A DNA stretch of 64,000 nucleotides from Streptococcus mitis (GCF_901542415.1 NZ_CABEHV010000004.1:1657501-1721500), one strand, 5' to 3'; shown: positions 51,834 to 62,519, counted from the first letter of the stretch. The notes: generated by a model not told the origin, from the sequence alone. Numbers and translations are program-made.

Positions 51834-52430
51834 ATGACATGGAATACACCAAAACCTGGTGAATGGAAAAGCGAGGAGCTTAGTAAAGGGCGGATTATTG
51901 ATTACAAGGCCTTTAACTTTGTCGATGGAGAAGGCGTGCGCAACTCCCTCTATGTCGCAGGCTGTATGTTCCACTGCGAGGGGTGCTATAATGTTGCGAC
52001 TTGGTCTTTCAATGCAGGCATTCCTTATACAGCAGAGTTAGAAGAACAGATTATGGCAGATCTTGCCCAGCACTATGTTCAAGGCTTGACCTTACTGGGA
52101 GGGGAGCCATTCCTCAATACGGGCATTCTCTTGCCTCTCGTTAAACGCATTCGTAAGGAATTGCCAGATAAAGACATCTGGTCCTGGACGGGATATACTT
52201 GGGAAGAAATGATGTTGGAAACTCCAGATAAACTGGAACTCTTATCATTGATTGACATTCTTGTCGACGGACGATACGATCGAACTAAGAGAAATCTCAT
52301 GCTCCAGTTTCGAGGTTCGTCCAATCAACGTATCATCGATGTGCAAAAATCTCTCAAAAGTGGGCAAGTAGTGATTTGGGATAAACTCAATGACGGGAAA
52401 GAAAGCTATGAACAGGTGAAGAGAGAGTAA
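51834..52430 (+). CDS. nrdG: Anaerobic ribonucleotide reductase activase
   Basis: NrdG is a radical-SAM enzyme that installs the glycyl radical on NrdD. The 198-residue protein has the CxxxCxxC cluster as CMFHCEGC and the GGEP-like LLGGEPFLN motif. MTWNTPKPGEW is the start, 8 bases after GGAG. The upstream gene order nrdD, small protein, GNAT, nrdG is typical of streptococci. Confidence 0.95.
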   Translation: MTWNTPKPGEWKSEELSKGRIIDYKAFNFVDGEGVRNSLYVAGCMFHCEGCYNVATWSFNAGIPYTAELEEQIMADLAQHYVQGLTLLGGEPFLNTGILLPLVKRIRKELPDKDIWSWTGYTWEEMMLETPDKLELLSLIDILVDGRYDRTKRNLMLQFRGSSNQRIIDVQKSLKSGQVVIWDKLNDGKESYEQVKRE

Positions 52431-52510
52431 CTTTCTTCTATGAAAATACTTAAATAAATGACCTGTCAAAAAGGAAAACATTTTCATGTTAAAAATTTTA
52501 AAAAACAGCA

Positions 52511-52547
52511 ACAAATCCCTTGCAATCGCAGGGGATTTGTGTTATTC
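52511..52547 (+). promoter_or_regulatory. Promoter of the S10-spc ribosomal operon with overlapping dyad
   Basis: TTGCAA (52519-52524), 17-bp spacer, TATTCT (52542-52547). The dyad CAAATCCC/GGGATTTG (52511-52539) overlaps the -35 and may also end nrdG transcription. Confidence 0.7.
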
Positions 52548-52554
52548 TATTATG

Positions 52555-52684
52555 GTGCTGTAAATTACAGCCTTAGCTTTGATGCAAGAGGTTGCGACAC
52601 GCTCGGTTGCATTGCCACGCAACACCGCGTCGGTTTTCTTGTGGAGCTAGCCTATTATCTTAAATAGACGAAAAGGAGAAAAAG
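52555..52684 (+). promoter_or_regulatory. 5' leader of the S10 operon
   Basis: This is about 130 nt of GC-richer, structured leader before rpsJ. A TTGCG...CGCAA stem (52592-52624 region) and an ACGCTCGGT/ACCGCGTCG region can pair. Such leaders often bind a ribosomal protein for autoregulation; which one is not clear. Confidence 0.4.
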
Positions 52685-52993
52685 ATGGCAAACAAAAAAA
52701 TCCGTATCCGTTTGAAAGCTTACGAACACCGTACGCTTGACACAGCGGCTGCAAAAATCGTAGAATCAGCTACTCGTACAGGTGCACAAGTTGCGGGTCC
52801 AATCCCACTTCCAACTGAACGTAGCCTCTACACAATCATTCGTGCGACTCACAAATACAAAGACTCTCGCGAACAATTTGAAATGCGTACACACAAACGT
52901 TTGATCGATATCGTTAACCCAACTCAAAAAACAGTTGATGCTTTGATGAAATTGGATCTTCCAAGTGGTGTAAACGTAGAAATCAAACTTTAA
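52685..52993 (+). CDS. rpsJ: 30S ribosomal protein S10
   Basis: This 102-residue S10/NusE starts [20 protein letters not shown] and has the usual [23 protein letters not shown] block. It acts in the 30S head and, as NusE, in antitermination. It is the first gene of the S10-spc operon. Confidence 0.98.
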
Positions 52994-53074
52994 TCTAAAG
53001 CTTGATATCTTGAGCATAAAAAACGCTCGTTAAAAACTTTTTGAATAAAAATATAGAAAAGGAACTATTTTCTC

Positions 53075-53701
53075 ATGACAAAAGGAATCTTAGGGAAAAA
53101 AGTGGGAATGACTCAAATCTTCACTGAAGCTGGCGAATTGATCCCTGTAACAGTTATTGAAGCAACTCCAAACGTTGTTCTTCAAGTTAAAACTGTTGAA
53201 ACAGACGGATACAACGCTATCCAAGTTGGTTTCGATGACAAACGCGAAGTATTGAGCAACAAACCTGCTAAAGGACATGTAGCGAAAGCTAACACGGCTC
53301 CTAAGCGCTTCATTCGTGAATTCAAAAACGTTGAAGGCTTGGAAGTTGGTGCTGAAATCACAGTTGAAACATTCGCAGCTGGAGATGTTGTTGACGTAAC
53401 TGGTACTTCTAAAGGTAAAGGTTTCCAAGGTGTTATCAAGCGCCACGGACAATCACGTGGACCAATGGCTCACGGTTCTCGTTACCACCGTCGTCCAGGT
53501 TCTATGGGACCTGTTGCACCTAACCGCGTATTCAAAGGTAAAAACCTTGCAGGACGTATGGGTGGCGACCGCGTAACAATTCAAAACCTTGAAGTTGTAC
53601 AAGTTGTTCCAGAAAAGAACGTTATCCTTATCAAAGGTAACGTACCAGGTGCTAAGAAATCTCTTATCACTATCAAGTCAGCAGTTAAAGCTGGTAAATA
53701 A
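53075..53701 (+). CDS. rplC: 50S ribosomal protein L3
   Basis: This 208-residue protein starts [16 protein letters not shown]. It has the [22 protein letters not shown] loop that reaches towards the peptidyl-transferase centre. It has the expected L3 length and follows rpsJ after an 81-bp gap. Confidence 0.98.
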
Positions 53702-53725
53702 TAAGGAAAGGGGAATACAGTCAAA

Positions 53726-54349
53726 ATGGCAAATGTAACATTATTCGACCAAACTGGTAAACAAGCGGGCGAAGTTGTTCTTAACGATGCAATCTTTGGT
53801 ATCGAACCAAACCAATCTGTTGTGTTTGATGTGATCATCAGCCAACGTGCTAGCCTTCGTCAAGGAACTCACGCAGTTAAAAACCGCTCAGCTGTTTCAG
53901 GTGGCGGACGCAAACCATGGCGTCAAAAAGGAACTGGACGTGCTCGTCAAGGTTCTATCCGCTCTCCACAATGGCGTGGTGGTGGAATCGTCTTCGGACC
54001 AACTCCACGTAGCTATGCGTACAAACTTCCTCAAAAAGTTCGTCGCCTTGCACTTAAATCTGTTTACTCAGAAAAAGTTGCTGAAAATAAATTTGTAGCC
54101 GTTGATTCTCTTGAATTTACAGCTCCAAAAACTGCTGAATTTGCAAAAGTTCTTGCAGCTTTGAGCATCGATTCTAAAGTCCTTGTTATTCTTGAAGAAG
54201 GAAACGAATTCGCAGCTCTCTCAGCTCGTAACCTTCCAAACGTGAAAGTTGCGACTGCTACAACTGCAAGTGTTCTTGACATCGCAAATAGTGACAAACT
54301 TCTTGTTACTCAAGCAGCTATCTCTAAAATCGAGGAGGTTCTTGCATAA
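53726..54349 (+). CDS. rplD: 50S ribosomal protein L4
   Basis: This 207-residue L4 has the long tunnel-lining loop around [23 protein letters not shown], where changes give macrolide resistance; the motif is wild type here. Its stop overlaps the rplW start by one base (TAATG). Confidence 0.98.
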
Positions 54350-54645
54350 TGAATTTGTATGATGTTATCAAAAAACCTGTAATCACTGAAAGCTCAATGG
54401 CTCAACTTGAAGCAGGCAAATATGTATTTGAAGTTGACACTCGTGCACACAAACTTTTGATCAAGCAAGCTGTTGAAGCTGCTTTCGAAGGTGTTAAAGT
54501 TGCTAATGTTAACACAATCAACGTAAAACCAAAAGCTAAACGTGTTGGACGTTACACTGGTTTTACTAACAAAACTAAAAAAGCTATCATCACACTTACA
54601 GCTGATTCTAAAGCAATCGAGTTGTTTGCTGCTGAAGCTGAATAA
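54349..54645 (+). CDS. rplW: 50S ribosomal protein L23
   Basis: This 98-residue L23 starts [17 protein letters not shown]. It sits at the tunnel exit and docks trigger factor and SRP. GAGGAGG (inside rplD) drives its translation. Confidence 0.98.
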
Positions 54646-54662
54646 TCTAAGGAGGAAATATC

Positions 54663-55496
54663 GTGGGAATTCGTGTTTATAAACCAACAACAAACGGTCG
54701 CCGTAATATGACTTCTTTGGATTTCGCTGAAATCACAACAAGCACTCCTGAAAAATCATTGCTTGTTGCATTGAAGAGCAAGGCTGGTCGTAACAACAAC
54801 GGTCGTATCACAGTTCGTCACCAAGGTGGTGGACACAAACGTTTCTACCGTTTGGTTGACTTCAAACGTAACAAAGACAACGTTGAAGCAGTTGTTAAAA
54901 CAATCGAGTACGATCCAAACCGTTCTGCAAACATCGCTCTTGTACACTACACTGACGGTGTGAAAGCATACATCATCGCTCCAAAAGGTCTTGAAGTTGG
55001 TCAACGTATCGTTTCAGGGCCAGAAGCAGATATCAAAGTCGGAAACGCTCTTCCACTTGCTAACATCCCAGTTGGTACTTTGATCCACAACATCGAGTTG
55101 AAACCAGGTCGTGGTGGTGAATTGGTACGTGCTGCTGGTGCATCTGCTCAAGTATTGGGTTCTGAAGGTAAATACGTTCTTGTTCGTCTTCAATCAGGTG
55201 AAGTTCGTATGATTCTTGGAACTTGCCGTGCTACAGTTGGTGTTGTCGGAAACGAACAACATGGACTTGTAAACCTTGGTAAAGCAGGACGTAGCCGTTG
55301 GAAAGGTATCCGCCCAACAGTTCGTGGTTCTGTAATGAACCCTAACGATCACCCACACGGTGGTGGTGAAGGTAAAGCACCAGTTGGTCGTAAAGCACCA
55401 TCTACTCCATGGGGCAAACCTGCTCTTGGTCTTAAAACTCGTAACAAGAAAGCGAAATCTGACAAACTTATCGTTCGTCGTCGCAACGAGAAATAA
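54663..55496 (+). CDS. rplB: 50S ribosomal protein L2
   Basis: This 277-residue L2 starts at a GTG, with GGAGG upstream. It has the conserved C-terminal [17 protein letters not shown] loop with the His important for the peptidyl-transferase region. Length is as expected. Confidence 0.98.
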
Positions 55497-55599
55497 TATT
55501 AAACTAGTCGCTTAAGCAACTAGTAAATCCGCCAGCTCGGTAGCGCTCCATAGGAGCGCAAGCCGCTGTGGTACAACATTTAAAGGAGAAAATATAAAA
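55497..55599 (+). promoter_or_regulatory. Structured rplB-rpsS intercistronic region
   Basis: ACTAGTCGCTTAAGCAACTAGT contains an ACTAG/CTAGT stem (55504-55526), followed by GCGCTCC/GGAGCGC (55543-55559). They may be processing sites or protein-binding structures. No ORF is present. Confidence 0.45.
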
Positions 55600-55881
55600 A
55601 TGGGACGCAGTCTTAAAAAAGGACCTTTCGTCGATGAGCATTTGATGAAAAAAGTTGAAGCTCAAGCTAACGACGAAAAGAAAAAAGTTATTAAAACTTG
55701 GTCACGTCGTTCAACGATCTTCCCAAGTTTCATTGGTTACACTATTGCAGTTTATGACGGACGTAAACACGTACCTGTTTACATCCAAGAAGACATGGTA
55801 GGTCACAAACTTGGTGAATTTGCACCGACTCGTACTTACAAAGGTCACGCTGCAGACGACAAGAAAACACGTAGAAAATAA
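55600..55881 (+). CDS. rpsS: 30S ribosomal protein S19
   Basis: This 93-residue S19 starts [20 protein letters not shown] and ends in a basic tail. It lies in the 30S head with S13. AAAGGAG precedes the start. Confidence 0.98.
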
Positions 55882-55892
55882 GGAGAACATAA

Positions 55893-56237
55893 ATGGCAGA
55901 AATTACTTCAGCTAAAGCAATGGCTCGTACAGTACGTGTTTCACCTCGTAAATCACGTCTTGTTCTTGATAACATCCGTGGTAAAAGCGTAGCCGATGCA
56001 ATCGCAATCTTGACATTCACTCCAAACAAAGCCGCTGAAATCATCTTGAAAGTTTTGAACTCAGCTGTAGCTAACGCTGAAAACAACTTTGGTTTGGATA
56101 AAGCTAACTTGGTAGTATCTGAAGCATTCGCAAACGAAGGACCAACTATGAAACGTTTCCGTCCACGTGCGAAAGGTTCAGCTTCACCAATCAACAAACG
56201 TACAGCTCACATCACTGTAGCTGTTGCAGAAAAATAA
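55893..56237 (+). CDS. rplV: 50S ribosomal protein L22
   Basis: This 114-residue L22 has the tunnel beta-hairpin in [25 protein letters not shown]. This is a macrolide-resistance site and is wild type in appearance. It starts 11 bp after rpsS. Confidence 0.98.
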   Translation: MAEITSAKAMARTVRVSPRKSRLVLDNIRGKSVADAIAILTFTPNKAAEIILKVLNSAVANAENNFGLDKANLVVSEAFANEGPTMKRFRPRAKGSASPINKRTAHITVAVAEK

Positions 56238-56249
56238 GGAGGTAAAATC

Positions 56250-56903
56250 GTGGGTCAAAAAGTACATCCAATTGGTATGCGTGTCGGCATCATCCGTGAT
56301 TGGGATGCCAAATGGTATGCTGAAAAAGAATACGCGGATTACCTTCATGAAGATCTTGCAATCCGTAAATTCGTTCAAAAAGAACTTGCTGACGCAGCAG
56401 TTTCAACTATCGAAATCGAACGCGCAGTAAACAAAGTTAACGTTTCACTTCACACTGCTAAACCAGGTATGGTTATCGGTAAAGGTGGTGCTAACGTTGA
56501 TGCACTCCGTGCAAAACTTAACAAATTGACTGGAAAACAAGTACACATCAACATCATCGAAATCAAACAACCTGATTTGGATGCTCACCTTGTAGGTGAA
56601 GGAATTGCTCGTCAATTGGAGCAACGTGTTGCTTTCCGTCGTGCACAAAAACAAGCAATCCAACGTGCAATGCGTGCTGGAGCTAAAGGAATCAAAACTC
56701 AAGTATCAGGTCGTTTGAACGGTGCAGATATCGCCCGTGCTGAAGGATACTCTGAAGGAACTGTTCCACTTCACACACTTCGTGCAGATATCGATTACGC
56801 TTGGGAAGAAGCAGATACTACATACGGTAAACTTGGTGTTAAAGTATGGATCTACCGTGGTGAAGTTCTTCCAGCTCGCAAAAACACTAAAGGAGGTAAA
56901 TAA
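56250..56903 (+). CDS. rpsC: 30S ribosomal protein S3
   Basis: This 217-residue S3 starts at a GTG ([17 protein letters not shown]) after AAGGAGG. It has a KH domain with the GxxG motif in [12 protein letters not shown]. It belongs to the mRNA entry site of the 30S subunit. Confidence 0.98.
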
Positions 56904-56906
56904 CCA

Positions 56907-57320
56907 ATGTTAGTACCTAAACGTGTTAAACACCGTCGTGAATTCCGTGGAAAAATGCGCGGTGAAGCAAAAGGTGGAAAAGAAGTAGCATTCGGTGAAT
57001 ACGGTCTTCAAGCTACAACTAGCCACTGGATCACTAACCGCCAAATCGAAGCTGCTCGTATCGCCATGACTCGTTACATGAAACGTGGTGGTAAAGTTTG
57101 GATTAAAATCTTCCCACACAAATCATACACTGCTAAAGCTATCGGTGTGCGTATGGGATCTGGTAAAGGGGCACCTGAAGGTTGGGTAGCACCAGTTAAA
57201 CGTGGTAAAGTGATGTTCGAAATTGCTGGTGTATCTGAAGAGATTGCACGCGAAGCGCTTCGTCTTGCTAGCCACAAATTGCCAGTTAAATGTAAATTCG
57301 TAAAACGTGAAGCAGAATAA
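56907..57320 (+). CDS. rplP: 50S ribosomal protein L16
   Basis: This 137-residue L16 starts [20 protein letters not shown]. It contains the [17 protein letters not shown] loop near the A-site tRNA elbow. It starts 3 bp after rpsC. Confidence 0.98.
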   Translation: MLVPKRVKHRREFRGKMRGEAKGGKEVAFGEYGLQATTSHWITNRQIEAARIAMTRYMKRGGKVWIKIFPHKSYTAKAIGVRMGSGKGAPEGWVAPVKRGKVMFEIAGVSEEIAREALRLASHKLPVKCKFVKREAE

Positions 57321-57329
57321 GGAGAAGGC

Positions 57330-57536
57330 ATGAAACTTAATGAAGTAAAAGAATTTGTTAAAGAACTTCGTGGTCTTTCTCAAGAAGAACTCGCGAAGCG
57401 CGAAAACGAATTGAAAAAAGAATTGTTTGAACTTCGTTTCCAAGCTGCTACTGGTCAATTGGAACAAACAGCTCGCTTGAAAGAAGTTAAAAAACAAATC
57501 GCTCGTATCAAAACAGTTCAATCTGAAGCGAAATAA
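57330..57536 (+). CDS. rpmC: 50S ribosomal protein L29
   Basis: This 68-residue helical protein starts [17 protein letters not shown] and has the usual [16 protein letters not shown] motif. It sits at the tunnel exit next to L23. Confidence 0.98.
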
Positions 57537-57560
57537 TAGACTAGGGAAGGAGAAATTTCA

Positions 57561-57821
57561 ATGGAACGCAATAATCGTAAAGTTCTTGTTGGACGTGTTG
57601 TATCTGACAAAATGGACAAGACAATCACAGTTGTAGTTGAAACAAAACGTAACCACCCAGTCTATGGTAAACGTATTAACTACTCTAAAAAATACAAAGC
57701 TCATGATGAAAACAATGTTGCCAAAGAAGGCGATATCGTACGTATCATGGAAACTCGCCCGCTTTCAGCTACAAAACGTTTCCGTCTTGTAGAAGTTGTT
57801 GAAGAAGCGGTCATCATCTAA
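57561..57821 (+). CDS. rpsQ: 30S ribosomal protein S17
   Basis: This 86-residue OB-fold protein starts [21 protein letters not shown] and ends [14 protein letters not shown]. It has the usual length and position after rpmC. Confidence 0.98.
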
Positions 57822-57846
57822 TCAAACCTGAAAGGAGAAAACTGAA

Positions 57847-58215
57847 ATGATTCAAACAGAAACTCGTTTGAAAGTCGCAGACAACAGCGGTGCTCGCGAA
57901 ATCTTGACTATCAAAGTTCTTGGTGGTTCAGGACGTAAATTTGCAAACATCGGTGATGTTATCGTGGCATCTGTAAAACAAGCTACTCCTGGTGGTGCGG
58001 TTAAAAAAGGTGACGTTGTTAAAGCAGTTATCGTTCGTACTAAATCAGGTGCTCGTCGTGCTGATGGTTCATACATCAAATTTGACGAAAACGCAGCAGT
58101 TATCATCCGTGAAGACAAAACTCCTCGCGGAACACGTATCTTTGGCCCAGTTGCACGTGAATTGCGTGAAGGTGGCTTCATGAAGATCGTGTCACTTGCT
58201 CCAGAAGTACTTTAA
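57847..58215 (+). CDS. rplN: 50S ribosomal protein L14
   Basis: This 122-residue L14 starts [18 protein letters not shown] and ends [11 protein letters not shown]. It forms bridges with 16S rRNA. AAAGGAG precedes the ATG. Confidence 0.98.
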   Translation: MIQTETRLKVADNSGAREILTIKVLGGSGRKFANIGDVIVASVKQATPGGAVKKGDVVKAVIVRTKSGARRADGSYIKFDENAAVIIREDKTPRGTRIFGPVARELREGGFMKIVSLAPEVL

Positions 58216-58293
58216 TTTTTAGAAACAAACTAGTCCCCTGGATTTACCTCCAGGGTGCCCTTATGGGCGTAAGAAAAATCAAGGAGAAACCTA
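58216..58293 (+). promoter_or_regulatory. Hairpins in the rplN-rplX spacer
   Basis: CCCCTGG...CCAGGG (58235-58256) and GCCCTTATGGGC (58257-58268) are two adjacent stems just before the rplX ribosome-binding site (AAGGAG). They could be mRNA processing or repressor sites. Confidence 0.45.
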
Positions 58294-58599
58294 ATGTTTG
58301 TAAAAAAAGGCGACAAAGTTCGCGTAATCGCTGGTAAAGATAAGGGAACAGAAGCTGTTGTCCTTACTGCCCTTCCAAAAGTAAACAAAGTTATCGTTGA
58401 AGGTGTTAACATCGTTAAGAAACACCAACGTCCAACTAACGAGCTTCCTCAAGGTGGTATCATCGAGAAAGAAGCAGCTATCCACGTATCAAACGTTCAA
58501 GTTTTGGACAAAAATGGTGTAGCTGGTCGTGTTGGTTACAAATTTGTAGACGGTAAAAAAGTTCGCTACAACAAAAAATCAGGCGAAGTGCTTGATTAA
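58294..58599 (+). CDS. rplX: 50S ribosomal protein L24
   Basis: This 101-residue KOW-domain protein starts [21 protein letters not shown]24 starts 50S assembly. Length and position are as expected. Confidence 0.98.
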
Positions 58600-58622
58600 T
58601 CACGAAGGAAAGGAGAAGTATA

Positions 58623-59165
58623 ATGGCAAATCGTTTAAAAGAAAAATATCTTAATGAAGTAGTTCCTGCTTTGACAGAACAATTCAACTACTCATCAGTG
58701 ATGGCTGTGCCTAAAGTAGATAAGATCGTTTTGAACATGGGTGTTGGTGAAGCTGTATCAAACGCTAAAAGCCTTGAAAAAGCTGCTGAAGAATTGGCAC
58801 TTATCTCAGGTCAAAAACCACTTATCACTAAAGCTAAAAAATCAATCGCCGGCTTCCGTCTTCGTGAAGGTGTTGCGATCGGTGCAAAAGTTACCCTTCG
58901 TGGTGAACGTATGTACGAATTCTTGGATAAATTGGTTTCAGTTTCACTTCCACGTGTACGTGACTTCCATGGTGTTCCAACAAAATCATTTGACGGACGT
59001 GGAAACTACACACTTGGTGTGAAAGAACAATTGATTTTCCCAGAAATCAACTTCGATGACGTTGACAAAACTCGTGGTCTTGACATCGTTATCGTAACAA
59101 CTGCTAACACTGACGAAGAGTCACGTGCATTGCTTACAGGCCTTGGAATGCCTTTTGCAAAATAA
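58623..59165 (+). CDS. rplE: 50S ribosomal protein L5
   Basis: This 180-residue L5 starts [20 protein letters not shown] and ends GLGMPFAK. It binds 5S rRNA and contacts the P-site tRNA. GGAAAGGAG precedes the start. Confidence 0.98.
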   Translation: MANRLKEKYLNEVVPALTEQFNYSSVMAVPKVDKIVLNMGVGEAVSNAKSLEKAAEELALISGQKPLITKAKKSIAGFRLREGVAIGAKVTLRGERMYEFLDKLVSVSLPRVRDFHGVPTKSFDGRGNYTLGVKEQLIFPEINFDDVDKTRGLDIVIVTTANTDEESRALLTGLGMPFAK

Positions 59166-59182
59166 TATAGGAGGTAAATCTA

Positions 59183-59368
59183 ATGGCTAAAAAATCAATG
59201 ATTGCTAAGAACAAACGTCCAGCGAAGTTCTCTACTCAAGCTTATACTCGTTGTGAAAAATGTGGTCGTCCACATTCAGTTTACCGCAAATTTAAACTTT
59301 GCCGTGTTTGCTTCCGTGAATTAGCTTACAAAGGACAAATTCCTGGTGTAACAAAAGCATCTTGGTAA
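59183..59368 (+). CDS. rpsN: 30S ribosomal protein S14, zinc-binding type
   Basis: This 61-residue short S14 (also called rpsZ) has two CxxC pairs (CEKCGRPH and CRVCFRE) that bind zinc. Firmicutes often keep a second, zinc-free S14 elsewhere for zinc starvation; it is not in this window. Confidence 0.97.
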
Positions 59369-59388
59369 TTTAAGATATCAAGGGCGTC

Positions 59389-59652
59389 AAAACTCTAAGT
59401 GAAAATAGGAAACTTGACGAAGAAACTAAAGTTTCTAGGAAAGTTTATCTTTTTCACACAGAGTTTAGCCCGGGTTCAGTTGGGCTAGCCAATTTGAACA
59501 CGAGCTACAGCTTTGGCAAAAAAGACCAATTTTCTTTGGAGCATCGCTCCTGCATCAAATTGCCTATTTTTGCTCTTGCTGTTACGCTCTTTGTATCATG
59601 TATTAACTAGCAAGTGCAACTTGCAAACTACTAGTAAGAGGAGAAAAACAAA
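59389..59652 (+). promoter_or_regulatory. Highly structured rpsN-rpsH intercistronic region
   Basis: A long three-part stem is visible: AAACTCT (59390) with AGAGTTT (59460), GTGAAAA (59399) with TTTTCAC (59451), and GAAACTT (59409) with AAGTTTC (59429). It is followed by TAGCCC/GGGCTA (59466-59487), GGAGCATCGCTCC (59538-59550) and GCAAGTGCAACTTGC (59611-59625). A ribosomal-protein autoregulation or processing element is likely; no ORF is present. Confidence 0.6.
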
Positions 59653-60051
59653 ATGGTTATGACTGACCCAATCGCAGACTTCCTAACTCGTATTCGTAAC
59701 GCTAACCAAGCGAAACACGAAGTACTTGAAGTACCTGCATCAAACATCAAAAAAGGGATTGCTGAAATCCTTAAACGCGAAGGTTTTGTAAAAAACGTTG
59801 AAATCATCGAAGATGACAAACAAGGCATCATCCGTGTATTCCTTAAATACGGACCAAACGGTGAAAAAGTTATCACTAACTTGAAACGTGTTTCTAAACC
59901 AGGACTTCGTGTCTACAAAAAACGTGAAGACCTTCCAAAAGTTCTTAACGGACTTGGAATTGCTATCCTTTCAACTTCTGAAGGTTTGCTTACTGATAAA
60001 GAAGCACGCCAAAAGAATGTTGGTGGGGAAGTTATCGCTTACGTTTGGTAA
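59653..60051 (+). CDS. rpsH: 30S ribosomal protein S8
   Basis: This 132-residue S8 starts [19 protein letters not shown], with GAGGAG 9 bases before the first ATG. S8 is the translational repressor of the spc operon in E. coli, so the structured spacer just upstream is a candidate target here. Confidence 0.98.
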   Translation: MVMTDPIADFLTRIRNANQAKHEVLEVPASNIKKGIAEILKREGFVKNVEIIEDDKQGIIRVFLKYGPNGEKVITNLKRVSKPGLRVYKKREDLPKVLNGLGIAILSTSEGLLTDKEARQKNVGGEVIAYVW

Positions 60052-60238
60052 TATTCAGCTCCCAATTTCTTTGTGACTCTTCGTTATCGTCTCTTGCCTA
60101 ACCCAAAGTTATGCCTGCGAGACGATGTCTAGATTCACTTTGAAATTGAAACCTAAATGTTCCTTTAAATCGAGAAATCGATTTAACCCCGTGAAAACTG
60201 GCCGTTATGGCCTGACAATTTAACAGGAGAAAATAAAC
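60052..60238 (+). promoter_or_regulatory. Structured rpsH-rplF intercistronic region
   Basis: CAATTTC (60063) pairs with GAAATTG (60142), enclosing ATCGTCTC (60086) with GAGACGAT (60119). TAAATCGA/TCGATTTA and TGGCC/GGCC hairpins follow. No ORF. Confidence 0.5.
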
Positions 60239-60775
60239 ATGTCACGTATTGGTAATAAAGTTATCGTGTTGCCTGCTGGTGTTGAACTCACTAACAATGA
60301 CAACGTTGTAACTGTAAAAGGACCTAAAGGAGAACTTACTCGTGAGTTCTCAAAAGATATTGAAATCCGTGTGGAAGGTACTGAAGTAACTCTTCACCGT
60401 CCAAACGATTCAAAAGAAATGAAAACTATCCACGGAACTACTCGCGCCCTTTTGAACAACATGGTTGTTGGTGTATCAGAAGGATTCAAGAAAGAACTTG
60501 AAATGCGCGGGGTTGGTTACCGTGCACAACTTCAAGGATCTAAACTTGTTTTGGCTGTTGGTAAATCTCATCCAGATGAAGTTGAAGCTCCAGAAGGAAT
60601 TACTTTTGAACTTCCAAACCCAACAACAATCGTTGTTAGCGGAATTTCAAAAGAAGTAGTTGGTCAAACAGCTGCTTACGTACGTAGCCTTCGTTCACCA
60701 GAACCATATAAAGGTAAAGGTATCCGTTACGTTGGTGAATTCGTTCGCCGTAAAGAAGGTAAAACAGGTAAATAA
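60239..60775 (+). CDS. rplF: 50S ribosomal protein L6
   Basis: This 178-residue L6 starts [20 protein letters not shown]. It has two similar RNA-binding domains and ends in the conserved [25 protein letters not shown] block. ACAGGAG precedes the start. Confidence 0.98.
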   Translation: MSRIGNKVIVLPAGVELTNNDNVVTVKGPKGELTREFSKDIEIRVEGTEVTLHRPNDSKEMKTIHGTTRALLNNMVVGVSEGFKKELEMRGVGYRAQLQGSKLVLAVGKSHPDEVEAPEGITFELPNPTTIVVSGISKEVVGQTAAYVRSLRSPEPYKGKGIRYVGEFVRRKEGKTGK

Positions 60776-60858
60776 TGTTGAGTGGTTGATTCTCAACCAC
60801 CAACCTATTTTCCAACTTTGTGCATAGCACACGATTTAAAACTAAAGAGGTGAAAACT

Positions 60859-61215
60859 GTGATTTCAAAACCAGATAAAAACAAACTCCGCCAAAAACGC
60901 CACCGTCGCGTTCGCGGAAAACTCTCTGGAACTGCTGATCGCCCACGTTTGAACGTATTCCGTTCTAATACAGGCATCTACGCTCAAGTGATTGATGACG
61001 TAGCGGGTGTAACGCTCGCAAGTGCTTCAACTCTTGACAAAGAAGTTTCAAAAGGAACTAAAACTGAACAAGCCGTTGCTGTCGGTAAACTCGTTGCAGA
61101 ACGTGCAAACGCTAAAGGTATTTCAGAAGTGGTGTTCGACCGCGGTGGATATCTATATCACGGACGTGTGAAAGCATTGGCTGATGCAGCTCGTGAAAAC
61201 GGATTGAAATTCTAA
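60859..61215 (+). CDS. rplR: 50S ribosomal protein L18
   Basis: This 118-residue L18 starts at a GTG ([20 protein letters not shown]), with GAGGTG about 9 bases upstream. A longer frame from 60820 lacks such a site and would not fit the family. It binds 5S rRNA. Confidence 0.97.
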
Positions 61216-61232
61216 TAGGAGGACACTAGAAA

Positions 61233-61727
61233 ATGGCATTTAAAGACAATGCAGTTGAATTAGAAGAACGCGTAGTTGCTGTCAACCGTGTTACAAAAGT
61301 TGTTAAAGGTGGACGTCGTCTTCGTTTCGCAGCTCTTGTTGTTGTTGGTGACCACAACGGTCGCGTAGGATTTGGTACTGGTAAAGCTCAAGAAGTTCCA
61401 GAAGCAATCCGTAAAGCAGTAGATGATGCTAAGAAAAACTTGATCGAAGTTCCTATGGTTGGAACAACAATCCCACACGAAGTTCTTTCAGAATTCGGTG
61501 GAGCTAAAGTATTGTTGAAACCTGCTGTAGAAGGTTCTGGAGTTGCCGCTGGTGGTGCAGTTCGTGCCGTTGTGGAATTGGCAGGTGTGGCAGATATTAC
61601 ATCTAAATCACTTGGTTCTAACACTCCAATCAACATTGTTCGTGCAACTGTTGAAGGTTTGAAACAATTGAAACGCGCTGAAGAAGTTGCTGCCCTTCGT
61701 GGTATCTCAGTTTCTGATTTGGCATAA
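61233..61727 (+). CDS. rpsE: 30S ribosomal protein S5
   Basis: This 164-residue S5 has the N-terminal [24 protein letters not shown] loop where spectinomycin-resistance mutations arise. It appears wild type. AGGAGG precedes the ATG. Confidence 0.98.
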   Translation: MAFKDNAVELEERVVAVNRVTKVVKGGRRLRFAALVVVGDHNGRVGFGTGKAQEVPEAIRKAVDDAKKNLIEVPMVGTTIPHEVLSEFGGAKVLLKPAVEGSGVAAGGAVRAVVELAGVADITSKSLGSNTPINIVRATVEGLKQLKRAEEVAALRGISVSDLA

Positions 61728-61740
61728 GAAAGGGGATAAA

Positions 61741-61923
61741 ATGGCTCAAATTAAAATTACTTTGACTAAGTCTCCAATCGGACGCATTCCATCACAACGT
61801 AAAACTGTTGTAGCACTTGGACTTGGCAAATTGAACAGCTCTGTTATTAAAGAAGATAACGCTGCTATCCGTGGTATGATCACTGCTGTATCTCACTTGG
61901 TAACAGTTGAAGAAGTAAACTAA
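61741..61923 (+). CDS. rpmD: 50S ribosomal protein L30
   Basis: This 60-residue L30 starts [27 protein letters not shown] precedes the ATG at 61741. An in-frame extension into rpsE is not real. Confidence 0.97.
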   Translation: MAQIKITLTKSPIGRIPSQRKTVVALGLGKLNSSVIKEDNAAIRGMITAVSHLVTVEEVN

Positions 61924-61927
61924 TTAT

Positions 61928-61961
61928 TTTTAGGGGATGTGCACTATACCATCCCCTAAAA
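61928..61961 (+). promoter_or_regulatory. 12-bp perfect hairpin between rpmD and rplO
   Basis: TTTTAGGGGATG and CATCCCCTAAAA form a perfect stem with a 10-nt loop. No T-run follows (ACTAGATATAG), so it is more likely a processing or stability element than a terminator. The spacer to rplO (62066) holds no ORF. Confidence 0.6.
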
Positions 61962-62066
61962 CTAGATATAGTCATCTTAGATGGCTCTGTATAGGCGAGT
62001 TGATGGGGGAGACAACCTTTTCTTCCTTATCGGCGCTAGCATTTTACAAAAGAGGAGAAAATATAA

Positions 62067-62507
62067 ATGAAACTTCATGAATTGAAACCTGCAGAAGGTT
62101 CTCGTAAAGTACGTAACCGCGTTGGTCGTGGTACTTCATCAGGTAACGGTAAAACATCTGGTCGTGGCCAAAAAGGTCAAAAAGCACGTAGCGGTGGCGG
62201 TGTACGTCTTGGTTTTGAAGGTGGACAAACTCCATTGTTCCGTCGTCTTCCAAAACGTGGATTCACTAACATCAACGCTAAAGAATACGCAATTGTGAAC
62301 CTTGACCAATTGAACGTCTTTGAAGATGGTGCTGAAGTAACTCCAGTTGTTCTTATCGAAGCAGGAATTGTTAAAGCTGAGAAATCAGGTGTTAAAATTC
62401 TTGGTAACGGTGAGTTGACTAAGAAATTGACTGTGAAAGCAGCTAAATTCTCTAAATCAGCTGAAGGAGCTATCACTGCTAAAGGTGGTTCAGTAGAAGT
62501 CATCTAA
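62067..62507 (+). CDS. rplO: 50S ribosomal protein L15
   Basis: This 146-residue L15 starts [20 protein letters not shown] and has the Gly-rich [22 protein letters not shown] extension. It lies just before secY, as in most bacteria. Confidence 0.98.
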   Translation: MKLHELKPAEGSRKVRNRVGRGTSSGNGKTSGRGQKGQKARSGGGVRLGFEGGQTPLFRRLPKRGFTNINAKEYAIVNLDQLNVFEDGAEVTPVVLIEAGIVKAEKSGVKILGNGELTKKLTVKAAKFSKSAEGAITAKGGSVEVI

Positions 62508-62519
62508 GAGAGGTGACCT

